Shown here piece after piece: positions 31,901 through 41,720 of a stretch of DNA of 64,000 nt. This stretch comes from Streptomyces sp. NBC_00370 (GTDB taxonomy: Bacteria; Actinomycetota; Actinomycetes; Streptomycetales; Streptomycetaceae), in assembly GCF_036084755.1 (NCBI RefSeq), contig NZ_CP107968.1, positions 5,232,501-5,296,500 on the forward strand. The letters are read 5' to 3'. Below the pieces are notes generated by a model. It was not told where the DNA came from and did not search any database. It saw nothing but the letters and a program-made list of their open reading frames with translations. The first letter of the stretch is position 1; each line of letters begins with the position of its first letter. A program made the position numbers and the translations under genes.

Positions 31901-33169
31901 TCAGAGATTTTCGGCCCCTTTGGCGGGGGCGCCGAGCAGCATCGTCGGGGCTCCGGCGACTCTCGTCAGGAAGACCGTCGTGGCGTTCGGGCCCTTGAGT
32001 TTCATGCGGCGGCGGAGTTCTTCCGGTTCCACCGCCGAGCCGCGTTTCTTCACCGTCAGTACGCCCACCTCGCGTTCGCGGAGAAGCGCCTTCAGTTTCT
32101 TCAGGCCGAAGGGGAGTTGGTCGGTGATCTCGTAGGCCGTGGCGTACGGGGTGGGGCGCAGGTGGTCGGAGGTGATGTACGCGATCGTCTCGTCGATCAG
32201 GCCGCCGGCGAGGTCTTCGGCTGCCTCGGCCACCAGGTGGGCACGGATGACGGCGCCGTCCGGTTCGTAGAGGTAGCGGCCGAGTGGGCGGACCGGGGGG
32301 TTGGGGAGGCCGCGGGTGGTGAGGGTCGCGCCGGTGGGGAGCAGGGTGGCGCGGCGGGTGCCGGGGGTGATGTCGGACGAAGCGTCCGGCGCGTGCCAGA
32401 GCACCGCCTCCTTCACGTCGCCGCCCGCCGAGATCCACTCCGCCTCGAAGTCGTCGGGGACGAGTTCGTGCGGGATGCCGGGGGCGATCTTGACGGCTCC
32501 CGTGCCGACCCGGCGTACCGCTTCGATCGCCCAGGACAGCGGCGGCGCGTACGCCTCGGGGTCGAAGATCCTGCCCCGGCCGCCGCGCCGGGCCGGGTCG
32601 ACGAAGACGGCCTCGGCGTCCGACAGGTCGTGGGTCAGGACGTCGGCGTTGAGCACGGTCGCCGGGGGCGCGGCGGGCGCCAGCGTACGGAGGTTGGCCG
32701 CCGCGATCTCGCACGTCGGACCGTCCAGATCGACGGCCGTCACGGCGAACCCCGCGCGGGCCAGGGCGAGTGCGTCCCCGCCGATCCCGCAGCACAGGTC
32801 GGTGATCCGGCGCGCGCCGGTGCGGCGGAAGCGGGCGGCCCGGTGGGCGGCGACCACGGTGCGGGTGGCCTGTTCGACGCCGTTGGGCGTGAAGAACATC
32901 CGGTACGCGTCCTCGGCGCCGAACTTCGCCACCGCGCGCTGGCGCAGCCGCGCCTGCGCCAGCGCCGCCGAGACCAGTTCGGCCGGGTGGTCACGGCGCA
33001 GCCGGGTGGCGAGGGCGAGTTCCGTCGCGGGGTCGTGGTCGCGCAGTTCGGCGAGGAGCGCCTGGCCCTCGGCCGACAGCAGCGGCGCCAGGCCGGCGGA
33101 GGCGGGCGACGGGGCGGGCGCGGGGTGCGGGGTGGGCGACGGGTGCGGGGCGGGCGTGCGGTCGGTCAC
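31901..33169 (-). CDS. Class I SAM-dependent methyltransferase with THUMP-like domain
   Basis: A 422-residue protein if GTG 33169 is the start; the first 30 residues are Pro/Ala-rich and the true start may be slightly downstream. The SAM-binding motif I is DLCCGIGGDALALA (about 120-133), followed by AVDLDGPTCEIA and the catalytic-region FVDPARRGGRGR. The C-terminal half matches the THUMP-like domain (DVKEAVLWH, GRYLYEPDGAVIRA, KKLKALLRER). It probably modifies RNA or another nucleic acid, with the target unknown. It is divergent from the deacetylase. Confidence 0.85.
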   Translation of the reverse strand: MTDRTPAPHPSPTPHPAPAPSPASAGLAPLLSAEGQALLAELRDHDPATELALATRLRRDHPAELVSAALAQARLRQRAVAKFGAEDAYRMFFTPNGVEQATRTVVAAHRAARFRRTGARRITDLCCGIGGDALALARAGFAVTAVDLDGPTCEIAAANLRTLAPAAPPATVLNADVLTHDLSDAEAVFVDPARRGGRGRIFDPEAYAPPLSWAIEAVRRVGTGAVKIAPGIPHELVPDDFEAEWISAGGDVKEAVLWHAPDASSDITPGTRRATLLPTGATLTTRGLPNPPVRPLGRYLYEPDGAVIRAHLVAEAAEDLAGGLIDETIAYITSDHLRPTPYATAYEITDQLPFGLKKLKALLREREVGVLTVKKRGSAVEPEELRRRMKLKGPNATTVFLTRVAGAPTMLLGAPAKGAENL

Positions 33170-33289
33170 CCGGCCATTGTGGGCCAGCCGGGGGACCGCG
33201 CGCTTCGGGCGGAGGTGTCTGCCGGGCGGCGGCCCGCAGCGCTGACAGGATGCGGGGCCATGCAACTAGTAAGACAAAAGGAAGATGCG

Positions 33290-34354
33290 GTGACCAAAGG
33301 GGCGGCAACAGCGCGGCTGAGGGCGCAGGCGCGGGCCCGGCTCCGGGGCGTCCGGCGTACCCGTACGGCACTCGCGGTGCTGCTGGTCGCCGCGATCGGC
33401 TCCGGCTGCGCCGCAGGGGCGGACGGCGCCGGGGGCGGCCCCACGTCCCGGCCGATGCCCCTGCCGCTCGATGTCCGCCCGATCACCTTCCCGCCCGCCG
33501 CTCCCGCATCGAAGCCGGCCCTGCGTCCCGTACCCGCCAAGCCCGCCGCCGGGCCGCAGGCGGCGCAGGCCGCGCAGGCGCTGGGCGGACCGGCCGGGGC
33601 CGTGGCCGCACAGGCGGACCTGCTCAAGCGCGGCCAGCTCGCCCGGGTCGCCCTGGCCAAGAAGTGGGGGCTGCGCAAGGTGCCCCTGCTCGCGCCCCCG
33701 CCGCCCGCGGTCAAGCCGAAGATCACCACCCGCAAGGGCTTCGAGGTCAGGGGCGGCGACGCGGGACTGCCACCGGTGTTCACGACCGTCCCCGTCAAGG
33801 ACAAGGTCGTCTTCCTGACCATGGACGACGGCGCCGAGAAGGACCCCGAGCTGCTGCGGATGATGTCCGAGCTGCGCATTCCGTACAGCGCGTTCCTCAG
33901 CGACTACCTGATCAGCGACGACTACGGCTACTTCAAGAAGGCGCAGAACCTCGGCGTCTCGCTGAACAACCACACCCTGCACCACCTTTACCTTCCCAAG
34001 CTCACCCCGGCCCAGCAGCGGCACGAGATCTGCGACCAGCAGGACAAGCTCGCCAAGCACTACGGGAAGCGGCCGACGCTCTTCCGGCCGCCGTTCGGCA
34101 ACTACAACGCCGACACGCTGCGTATCGCCAAGGCGTGCGGAGTGACCGCCGTACCGCTGTGGGAGACCGAGGCGTTCCCCGACCACATGGACTGGCGGGA
34201 CGCCGACCAGCACCTGGACCCCGGCGACATCATCCTTACCCACTTCAGGGGCCGTTCCGACTGGAAGGCGTCGATGCCGGACCTGATCAGGTCGCTGCTG
34301 AAGCGGATCACCGACAGCGGCTTCGCCGTGGCCAAGCTGGAGGACTACGTCTGA
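33290..34354 (+). CDS. Polysaccharide deacetylase family lipoprotein
   Basis: About 354 residues. A basic N-terminus and hydrophobic core lead to the lipobox AIGSGC, so it is probably anchored outside the membrane. A long Ala/Pro linker precedes the NodB-like domain (about 170-350): TMDDGAEKDP (metal Asp), NNHTLHHLYL (His pair), RPPFGNYN and a final DIILTHFRG. These are the deacetylase catalytic and metal motifs; the substrate is likely peptidoglycan or another amino-sugar polymer. GTG 33290 is preferred because AAAGGAAG precedes it; ATG 33260 would add ten residues. Confidence 0.88.
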   Translation: MTKGAATARLRAQARARLRGVRRTRTALAVLLVAAIGSGCAAGADGAGGGPTSRPMPLPLDVRPITFPPAAPASKPALRPVPAKPAAGPQAAQAAQALGGPAGAVAAQADLLKRGQLARVALAKKWGLRKVPLLAPPPPAVKPKITTRKGFEVRGGDAGLPPVFTTVPVKDKVVFLTMDDGAEKDPELLRMMSELRIPYSAFLSDYLISDDYGYFKKAQNLGVSLNNHTLHHLYLPKLTPAQQRHEICDQQDKLAKHYGKRPTLFRPPFGNYNADTLRIAKACGVTAVPLWETEAFPDHMDWRDADQHLDPGDIILTHFRGRSDWKASMPDLIRSLLKRITDSGFAVAKLEDYV

Positions 34355-34381
34355 CCCCGGCCGCCACGGGGGCTGCCGCGC

Positions 34382-34849
34382 TCAGCCGCCCGGGCAGTCG
34401 CCGCTGCCGCTGTAGCACGGCACGTAGTGGCGCTGCGGGGGCCGCGGCGGCGGGTGCGCGTGCTGGTAGGCCCGTGCCGTCACCGCCAGCATCGCCCCGC
34501 CGACCACCAGCACCACCAGGACCTGTACGCAGACGGTGATCGGGTGCCTGCTCCGTACGAACCACCAGACCGACAGCGCGATCAGCAGCACCGGGACGCC
34601 GTACGAGAGCAGCGGCGCCCAGTCCATCTCCGGCACCGTGCGCGGCGGCAGGTCGCGGGGGCCCACGTCGAGCTGGGCGAAGATCAGCAGCAGCGTGCCG
34701 ATCCCCAGGAGCATGGCGTCGGCGACCAGGACGACGAAGGCCAGGAACGCGTCGGCGCCACGCGTCGGCCGCGCCGCGTCGGCGGAGGGTGCCGCATCGG
34801 CGGAGGGCGCCGCGTCAGCGGAGGACACCGGGTCGAGAGGGTTTGTCAC
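34382..34849 (-). CDS. Small membrane protein with SADAAP repeats
   Basis: A 155-residue protein. A disordered tail contains three copies of S-A-D-A-A-P/R (about 9-25). Three hydrophobic helices follow (FLAFVVLVADAMLLGIGTLLLIFAQL; LLSYGVPVLLIALSVWWFVR; VCVQVLVVLVVGGAMLAVTARAY). It ends in a Pro/His-rich tail with two Cys (PCYSGSGDCPGG). The start is GTG 34849. It converges with the deacetylase and is divergent from groES. No family recognised. Confidence 0.75.
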   Translation of the reverse strand: MTNPLDPVSSADAAPSADAAPSADAARPTRGADAFLAFVVLVADAMLLGIGTLLLIFAQLDVGPRDLPPRTVPEMDWAPLLSYGVPVLLIALSVWWFVRSRHPITVCVQVLVVLVVGGAMLAVTARAYQHAHPPPRPPQRHYVPCYSGSGDCPGG

Positions 34850-34927
34850 GCTCGTACTTTCGTACGGAACGGCCGCCTCCGGCCAGCGGTTTCGTGATCC
34901 GCGCGGATCCGCCACGCGCCCGCCCGC

Positions 34928-34999
34928 TGGCACTCCGCTTGACCGAGTGCTAACCGCGGTCATAGTCTCAGGTCTGGCACTCCCCACTGGAGAGTGCCA
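34928..34999 (+). promoter_or_regulatory. groES promoter region with two CIRCE elements
   Basis: Two inverted repeats of the CIRCE type are present. TGGCACTC-N9-GAGTGCTA lies at 34928-34952 and a perfect TGGCACTC-N9-GAGTGCCA at 34975-34999. CIRCE is the HrcA operator for groE and dnaK operons. A TTGACC -35-like hexamer (34939-34944) sits in the spacer of the first element. Binding of HrcA would thus block initiation and repress groES-groEL until heat shock. Confidence 0.9.
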
Positions 35000-35098
35000 A
35001 AGCGCGACAAGCAGGTCCGGCTCCCGCGACGACGGATCCCAGCTGTCGCCACCCCAGACAGTTAACCCCGTGAGATCTCCGAAGGGGGAGGTCGGATC

Positions 35099-35407
35099 GT
35101 GACGACCGCCAGCACCAAGGTTGCCATCAAGCCGCTCGAGGACCGCATTGTGGTCCAGCCGCTCGACGCCGAGCAGACCACGGCCTCTGGCCTGGTCATC
35201 CCGGACACTGCGAAGGAGAAGCCCCAGGAGGGCGTCGTCCTGGCAGTCGGTCCGGGCCGTTTCGAGAACGGCGAGCGGCTTCCGCTCGACGTTTCCGTCG
35301 GCGACGTCGTTCTTTACAGCAAGTACGGCGGCACCGAGGTGAAGTACAGCGGCGAGGAGTACCTCGTCCTCTCGGCTCGCGACGTTCTCGCGATCATCGA
35401 GAAGTAA
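35099..35407 (+). CDS. groES: Co-chaperonin GroES
   Basis: A 102-residue 10 kDa chaperonin that caps the GroEL ring. PLEDRIVVQPLDAEQTTASGLVIPDTAKEKPQEGVVLAVGPG contains the mobile loop (about 18-33), and VLYSKYGGTEVKYSGEEYLVLSARDVLAII is the conserved C-terminus. It starts at GTG 35099 after an AGGGGGAGG-type ribosome-binding site. It forms an operon with groEL 97 bases downstream under two CIRCE sites. Confidence 0.97.
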   Translation: MTTASTKVAIKPLEDRIVVQPLDAEQTTASGLVIPDTAKEKPQEGVVLAVGPGRFENGERLPLDVSVGDVVLYSKYGGTEVKYSGEEYLVLSARDVLAIIEK

Positions 35408-35431
35408 TTCACCAGTTCGTTTGCTTTTGAT

Positions 35432-35477
35432 CTGCGCCCTCGGCCCCCCTGCGATTGCCGGGCGGACGGGGGCGCAG
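35432..35477 (+). promoter_or_regulatory. Hairpin between groES and groEL
   Basis: CTGCGCCC (35432-35439) can pair with GGGCGCAG (35470-35477), with further GC pairing inside. It may attenuate or process the groES-groEL transcript. Evidence is complementarity only. Confidence 0.45.
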
Positions 35478-35504
35478 TTCATTTGAGAGGACACAGAAGC
35501 TCTA

Positions 35505-37127
<1,623 letters not shown>

Positions 37128-37160
37128 CGTAGCGCGTCGCTGCTCAGTCTGTTCAGTACA

Positions 37161-37200
37161 CCGAGGCCCGGTGTCCCCTCGCGGGGGCACCGGGCCTCGG
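37161..37200. terminator. Strong hairpin after groEL
   Basis: CCGAGGCCCGGTG (37161-37173) pairs perfectly with CACCGGGCCTCGG (37188-37200), with additional C/G pairing inside the loop. It lies between groEL and the convergent dehydrogenase, so it can serve both. Confidence 0.8.
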
Positions 37201-37225
37201 TGCGTACGCCGTCCGGCGCCGCGGG

Positions 37226-38254
37226 CTACGCGGAGAGGTGCAGCGCCGCCGGGAGTACGGGATCGGCGAAGGGCAGGCCCTTCGTGTAGCGCTCGATCTC
37301 GTCGAGCGCCTGGTCCGCCATACGGTGGATCTCGTTGCCGAGCGAACCCGCCACATGCGGGGTGAGCAGCACGTTCGGCAGGTCGTACAACGGCGAATCC
37401 GCAGGCGGCAGTTCCGGCTCCGTCACGTCCAGTACGGCGTGCAGCCGGCCGGAGACCAGCTCGGGCAGCAGCGCCCGCTCGTCCACGAGCGAGCCGCGCG
37501 AGGTGTTGATCAGCGTCGCGCCGTCCGCCATGGCCGCGAGCTGCGCCGCGCCGATCATGTGGTGCGTCGCCGCGAGCTGCGGGGCATGTACGGAGACGAT
37601 CGAGCTGCGCGCGCACAGCTCGTCGAGCGGTACGGCCGCCGCGCCGAGCGCCGCCGCCGCTTCGGCGTCGACGTACGGGTCGTACAGCAGGACGTCGAGA
37701 TCGAACGGCCGCAGCAGCTCGGCCACCCGGCGGCCGATGCGGGAGGCGCCGACGAGCCCGACCGTACGGCGGTAGTTGCCCGCGCCGTCCAGCTCCGCGC
37801 GCCAGTCGTGCTCGGTGCGCAGCTCCCGGTAGCGGCGGGCCGAGCCGAGGACGTTCTTGCCGGCGAAGAGGATCGCGGCCAGCGTGTACTCGGCGACCGG
37901 CACGGCGTTGGCCGCGGCGGCGGAGGTGACCGTGATGCCGCGCTCCCAGCACGCCTCGGTGATGTGGTGCTTGACGGTGCCCGCCGCGTGCACGACGGCG
38001 CGCAGCCGGGGCGCCGCCGCCAGCACCTCGGCGGTGAGGGGCGGCGCGCCCCAGCTGGTGAGCAGCAGTTCGGCGTCGGCGAGCGCGGCGGCGACCGCCG
38101 GGGTCGGGTCGGTGAGCTGATGGGCCGTCAGGGCCAGGTCGGTGCGGACGAGACCGGTGAGCCGGGTGCGGTGGGCGGCGGTCAGCAGCCGGTCCGCGAT
38201 GCCCGGACTCATGGCGAGCAGCGCGGACGGCCGGTTGTCAGTGGTGTGGTGCAT
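37226..38254 (-). CDS. D-isomer-specific 2-hydroxyacid dehydrogenase
   Basis: A 342-residue NAD(P)-dependent dehydrogenase. The Rossmann motif GLVGASRIGRRVAELLRPFDLDVLLYDPY is at about 160-188. The catalytic Arg is in LINTSRGSLVDERAL, the Glu in VLDVTEPE, and the His in LLTPHVAGS near 300. ATG 38254 gives the usual N-terminus; GTG 38281 in frame is an alternative. It follows the sugar importer genes by 104 bases on the same strand and may process the imported compound. The exact substrate is unknown. Confidence 0.9.
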   Translation of the reverse strand: MHHTTDNRPSALLAMSPGIADRLLTAAHRTRLTGLVRTDLALTAHQLTDPTPAVAAALADAELLLTSWGAPPLTAEVLAAAPRLRAVVHAAGTVKHHITEACWERGITVTSAAAANAVPVAEYTLAAILFAGKNVLGSARRYRELRTEHDWRAELDGAGNYRRTVGLVGASRIGRRVAELLRPFDLDVLLYDPYVDAEAAAALGAAAVPLDELCARSSIVSVHAPQLAATHHMIGAAQLAAMADGATLINTSRGSLVDERALLPELVSGRLHAVLDVTEPELPPADSPLYDLPNVLLTPHVAGSLGNEIHRMADQALDEIERYTKGLPFADPVLPAALHLSA

Positions 38255-38358
38255 GGTGGGACGTGTGCTCCTCGGGATCACGTGGGGCTGGTCACTGGGG
38301 GCCGGTCACCCGGCGGTCGTCCGGCGTCGGTCGATCGGCGACGGTCGATCAGCGTCGG

Positions 38359-39297
38359 TCATTTGACGCTGCCTGCGGTGAGGCCGGCCTTCCAGTGCCG
38401 TTGCAGCGCGATGAACGCGACGATCAGCGGGACGACGGCGAGGAGGGACCCGGTGACCACCATCGGATAGAAGTCCGGGGTGGCGTTGGCGTTGCTGTGC
38501 CAGTTGTAGAGCCCGAGGCTCAGTGGATACAGGTTCTTGTCGGAGAGCATCACCAGGGGGAGGAAGAAGTTGTTCCAGATCGCGGTGAACTGGAAGAGGA
38601 AGACGGTCACGAACCCCGGCATCACCATGCGCAGCCCGATCGACCAGAAGGTGCGGAATTCGCCGGCGCCGTCGATCCTGGCCGCCTCCAGGGACTCGTT
38701 CGGGATATAGCCGGCGCTGAAGATCCGGGACAGGTACACGCCGAACGGATTGACGAGCACGGGTATCAGCACGGACCAGTAGGTGTTGATGGTGTGCGTC
38801 TTCACGGCGAGCAGGTACAGCGGGAGCGACAGCGCGGTCGACGGCAGCAGCACCCCCAGCAGGACGACGGCGAACAGCTTCTCCTTGCCCCGGAAGCGGT
38901 ACTTGTCGAAGGCGTACCCGGCGGCGATGCTCACCAGCGAGCAGCCGAGGGCGCCGATGCCGGCGTAGAGCAGCGAGTTGCCGTACCAGCGGAAGTAGAT
39001 GCCGTCCTGGTAGGACGACAGCTCGGAGAGGTTGTTGCCGAGGTTGAAGCCCTCGAACGAGAAGACGTCACCGCCCAGCAGATTCCCGGCGTCCTTGGTC
39101 GAGGCCGTGATCAGCCAGACGAGCGGGAAGAGCGTGTACGCGGCGGCCAGTACGAGGACGCCGTTGACCGCGGACTTGGACAGCCAGCGGCTGGTGCCGG
39201 GGCGGCGGGCGGCCCCGACGGGGGAGCGGCGGCCGGTGTCGCGGCCACGCTGCGAGCTGAGCTGGGTGGCCGGGTCGACCACGAGAGGAGTCGTCAT
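38359..39297 (-). CDS. Carbohydrate ABC transporter permease (MalG-like)
   Basis: A 312-residue inner-membrane permease with six predicted helices. The EAA loop is ESLEAARIDGAGEFRTFWSIGLRMVMPG (about 205-233), which docks on the ATPase. It starts at ATG 39297, overlapping the stop of the partner permease (ATGA). No ATPase gene is in the operon; sugar importers in Streptomyces often share the MsiK ATPase encoded elsewhere. Confidence 0.93.
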   Translation of the reverse strand: MTTPLVVDPATQLSSQRGRDTGRRSPVGAARRPGTSRWLSKSAVNGVLVLAAAYTLFPLVWLITASTKDAGNLLGGDVFSFEGFNLGNNLSELSSYQDGIYFRWYGNSLLYAGIGALGCSLVSIAAGYAFDKYRFRGKEKLFAVVLLGVLLPSTALSLPLYLLAVKTHTINTYWSVLIPVLVNPFGVYLSRIFSAGYIPNESLEAARIDGAGEFRTFWSIGLRMVMPGFVTVFLFQFTAIWNNFFLPLVMLSDKNLYPLSLGLYNWHSNANATPDFYPMVVTGSLLAVVPLIVAFIALQRHWKAGLTAGSVK

Positions 39298-40274
39298 GAC
39301 GCCGACGCCTCCTTCCGGTTGGAGAGTCGGGTGACGACGAAGGACAGCACGGCCGCGACGAGGGCGATGAAGACGGAAGCGGCGGCGGCGAGGCCGTAGT
39401 CGTTGCGCTGGAAGGCCGCGCTGTAGGCGTACATGTTGGGCGTCCAGGCGCTGGTGACGGCCGCGCCCGAGCCGCTGAGGATCAGCGGTTCGGTGAACAG
39501 CTGCATCGAGCCGATGATCGTGAAGAGCAGCACGAGCATCAGGGAGGAGCGGATCAGCGGGATCTTGATGCTGAAGGCGAGCCGCCACTGACCAGCGCCG
39601 TCCACGGTCGCCGCTTCCAGCAGGGAGCGGTCGACGGCCTGGAGCGAGGCGTAGAAGATCACGACGTTGTAGCCGAGCCATTCCCACAGGGCGATGTTGA
39701 CGATGGACGGCAAAGCGCCGTCCGACGAGAAGAAGTCGAAGCCGATACCGCCGGAGTGCATGGCGTTGACGACGGGGCTGAGCCCCGGTGTGTAGAGGTA
39801 GATCCAGATCAGCGCCGCGATCAGGCCGGGGATGGCGTGCGGCAGGAACAGCGCCAGCTGGAAGAAGCGGCGGGCCCTGGCCAGGGCGGTGTCCAGCAGC
39901 AGCGACAGGACGAGCGCGCCGCCGACCATCAGCGGGATGTAGAACACGCAGTACTTGGCCAGCACCCAGAACCCGTCGCGGAACGCGGAGTCGCCGAGTG
40001 CGGCCGCGTAGTTGCCGAGGCCGTGGAAGACGGTCGTGGGGCCGTCGAAGCCGAGCCCGGTCGACTTCTCGGTGAACAGGCTGAGCCAGAGCGCGTAGCC
40101 GATGGGGACGACCATCGCGACGGTGAACAGGACGAAGAAGGGAGTGAGCAGCACACCGGCGGCGAGGCCGGTGCGGGCCCTGTTGGTCTTCAGCCGCTTC
40201 GTGCTTCCGCTGGTGCTCGCCGTGGTGCTCACATCGGTGCTCGTGCGGGTACTGGTGCTTGCGTCGGTGCTCAT
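39294..40274 (-). CDS. Carbohydrate ABC transporter permease (MalF-like)
   Basis: A 326-residue permease. A Ser/Thr-rich cytoplasmic tail (about 1-30) precedes six helices beginning GLAAGVLLTPFFVLFTVAMVVPIGYALWLSLF. The EAA motif is RSLLEAATVDGAGQWRLAFSIKIPLIRSS. The gene overlaps both neighbours (ATGA at each end), so binding protein and both permeases are translationally coupled. Confidence 0.93.
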   Translation of the reverse strand: MSTDASTSTRTSTDVSTTASTSGSTKRLKTNRARTGLAAGVLLTPFFVLFTVAMVVPIGYALWLSLFTEKSTGLGFDGPTTVFHGLGNYAAALGDSAFRDGFWVLAKYCVFYIPLMVGGALVLSLLLDTALARARRFFQLALFLPHAIPGLIAALIWIYLYTPGLSPVVNAMHSGGIGFDFFSSDGALPSIVNIALWEWLGYNVVIFYASLQAVDRSLLEAATVDGAGQWRLAFSIKIPLIRSSLMLVLLFTIIGSMQLFTEPLILSGSGAAVTSAWTPNMYAYSAAFQRNDYGLAAAASVFIALVAAVLSFVVTRLSNRKEASAS

Positions 40275-41608
40275 GAGGGGTCCTCGACCTTCAGGCCGCG
40301 CTTCTTCAGATCGGCGACAGTGGCTTTCTGAGCCGTCCTGACCGCCTCGGGCAGGGTGGACGTACCGCCGACGACCTTGGTCAGCGCGTCACCGAGCGCG
40401 TCGTTGGTCGCGCCCGTGCTCGGGCCCCAGATCCAGTCCGGGTTGATCGTCGCGCCGGCCTTCTCGTACAGGGCGTAGAGGTCCTGGCCGCCGTAGAAGC
40501 TGGTGTCGAAGGCCTTCTGCGCGACCGGCACCATGGCCGGGGCCGCGGGCAGGGCGCTCGACGTGCTCGCGCCGATCCTGGCCTGGACGGCTTCCTTCGA
40601 CGTGGTCATCCACAGGGCGAACTGGACGGCGGCGGCCGTCTTCTTGCTGTTCTTGCTGACCGCGAAGGACGAGCCCTGGATCATGCCGCTGGACGGCTTG
40701 GCCGCGTCCCAGCTCGGCATCTGTACGGCCGCCCACTTGCCCTTCTCCTCCGGCACGATCCCGGCGAGGGTGCCCGCGCTCCAGGAGGCGCCGAGATAGC
40801 CGAGCGTGGTGCCCGCCTTGAGCGAGCTGGTCCACTCGGGGCTGTACGACGAGGCGGTGCTGATCAGCTTGTCGTCGATCATGCCCTGCCAGTACTTCGC
40901 GGTCTTGAGCGTCGCCGGGTCCGTCGTGTTGATCTGCCAGGCGTCGTGGTCGGTCTTGAACCACTCGGCGCCGGCCTGCCAGGCCATCGACTGGAAGAAG
41001 GTCGGATCGTCGGGGAAGAACGTGGCGATCCTGGTGTCCGGCGCGATCTTCTTGACCTGCTGCGCCGCCGTGCGGAACTCGGCCCAGGTGCGCGGCAGTG
41101 CGATGTGGTGCTGCTGGAAGAAGTCCTTGCGGTAGTAGAAGATCTGCGGCGAGGCGTCGGACGGGATCGCCCAGTTCTTGCCGCCCAGGGTGGTCAGCTC
41201 GATGGTCTGCGGCAGGAACTTCCGCTTCTCGGCCGGGGTGAGATAGCCGCTGAGGTCCTGCAGCGAGCCCTGGCTGACGAACTGTCCGAGCTGCGGATAC
41301 TCGATGGAGAGCAGATCGGGCGCGATGCCCGCCTTCACCGCATTGGCGATCTTGGGATAGCCGCCGAGACCGCCCGACGGGATCTCCTCGAACTTCACCT
41401 TGATCGTGTCGTGGGAGGCGTTGAACGCGTCCACGACCTCCTGGGATCCCTTGGTCCAGGCCCAGAACGTGACGGTGACCGGGTGCTCGGCGGTGCCCTG
41501 GGCCGGGGATTCGGCGCCGCCACCGCACGCCGTGAGCGCCACGAGTGCGGCCAGCGCGGTGGCGGCGCCGGCCAGGGCATGGATGGGACGGGACCAACTG
41601 CGACTCAC
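40271..41608 (-). CDS. Sugar-binding lipoprotein of an ABC importer
   Basis: A 445-residue extracellular solute-binding protein (family 1). The signal sequence ends in the lipobox LTAC near residue 27, and TVTFWAWTKGSQEVVDAFNASHDTIKVKFEEIPSGG is the classic sugar-binding start. It starts at GTG 41608, with AGGAG about 8 bases upstream. It captures a sugar or oligosaccharide and delivers it to the two permeases that follow. The ligand cannot be deduced. Confidence 0.93.
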   Translation of the reverse strand: MSRSWSRPIHALAGAATALAALVALTACGGGAESPAQGTAEHPVTVTFWAWTKGSQEVVDAFNASHDTIKVKFEEIPSGGLGGYPKIANAVKAGIAPDLLSIEYPQLGQFVSQGSLQDLSGYLTPAEKRKFLPQTIELTTLGGKNWAIPSDASPQIFYYRKDFFQQHHIALPRTWAEFRTAAQQVKKIAPDTRIATFFPDDPTFFQSMAWQAGAEWFKTDHDAWQINTTDPATLKTAKYWQGMIDDKLISTASSYSPEWTSSLKAGTTLGYLGASWSAGTLAGIVPEEKGKWAAVQMPSWDAAKPSSGMIQGSSFAVSKNSKKTAAAVQFALWMTTSKEAVQARIGASTSSALPAAPAMVPVAQKAFDTSFYGGQDLYALYEKAGATINPDWIWGPSTGATNDALGDALTKVVGGTSTLPEAVRTAQKATVADLKKRGLKVEDPS

Positions 41609-41684
41609 GGCGCGGCTCCTGATGCGTGCGGGGACAGGCGTGCCGTGATACTTCGAGGAGCCGTGAGCGAAGTCAAGAGCGAAA

Positions 41685-41697
41685 GATTGAATGATCG
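41685..41697. promoter_or_regulatory. Candidate operator 1, upstream of the sugar importer
   Basis: GATTGAATGATCG matches 12 of 13 bases of the reverse complement of the site at 42929-42941. GAAA and GCGAAA-like direct repeats flank it (41681-41712). It lies between the regulator stop and the importer start, 77 bases ahead of the binding-protein GTG. Probable target of the adjacent DeoR/LacI hybrid regulator. Confidence 0.5.
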
Positions 41698-41720
41698 AAA
41701 AATGAGCGAAACGGCTGGGT

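Noticed and set aside
38359..41608. A complete ABC importer including its ATPase
   Set aside because: Only a binding protein and two permeases are encoded; no Walker A/B ATPase gene lies nearby, so the ATPase must be elsewhere.
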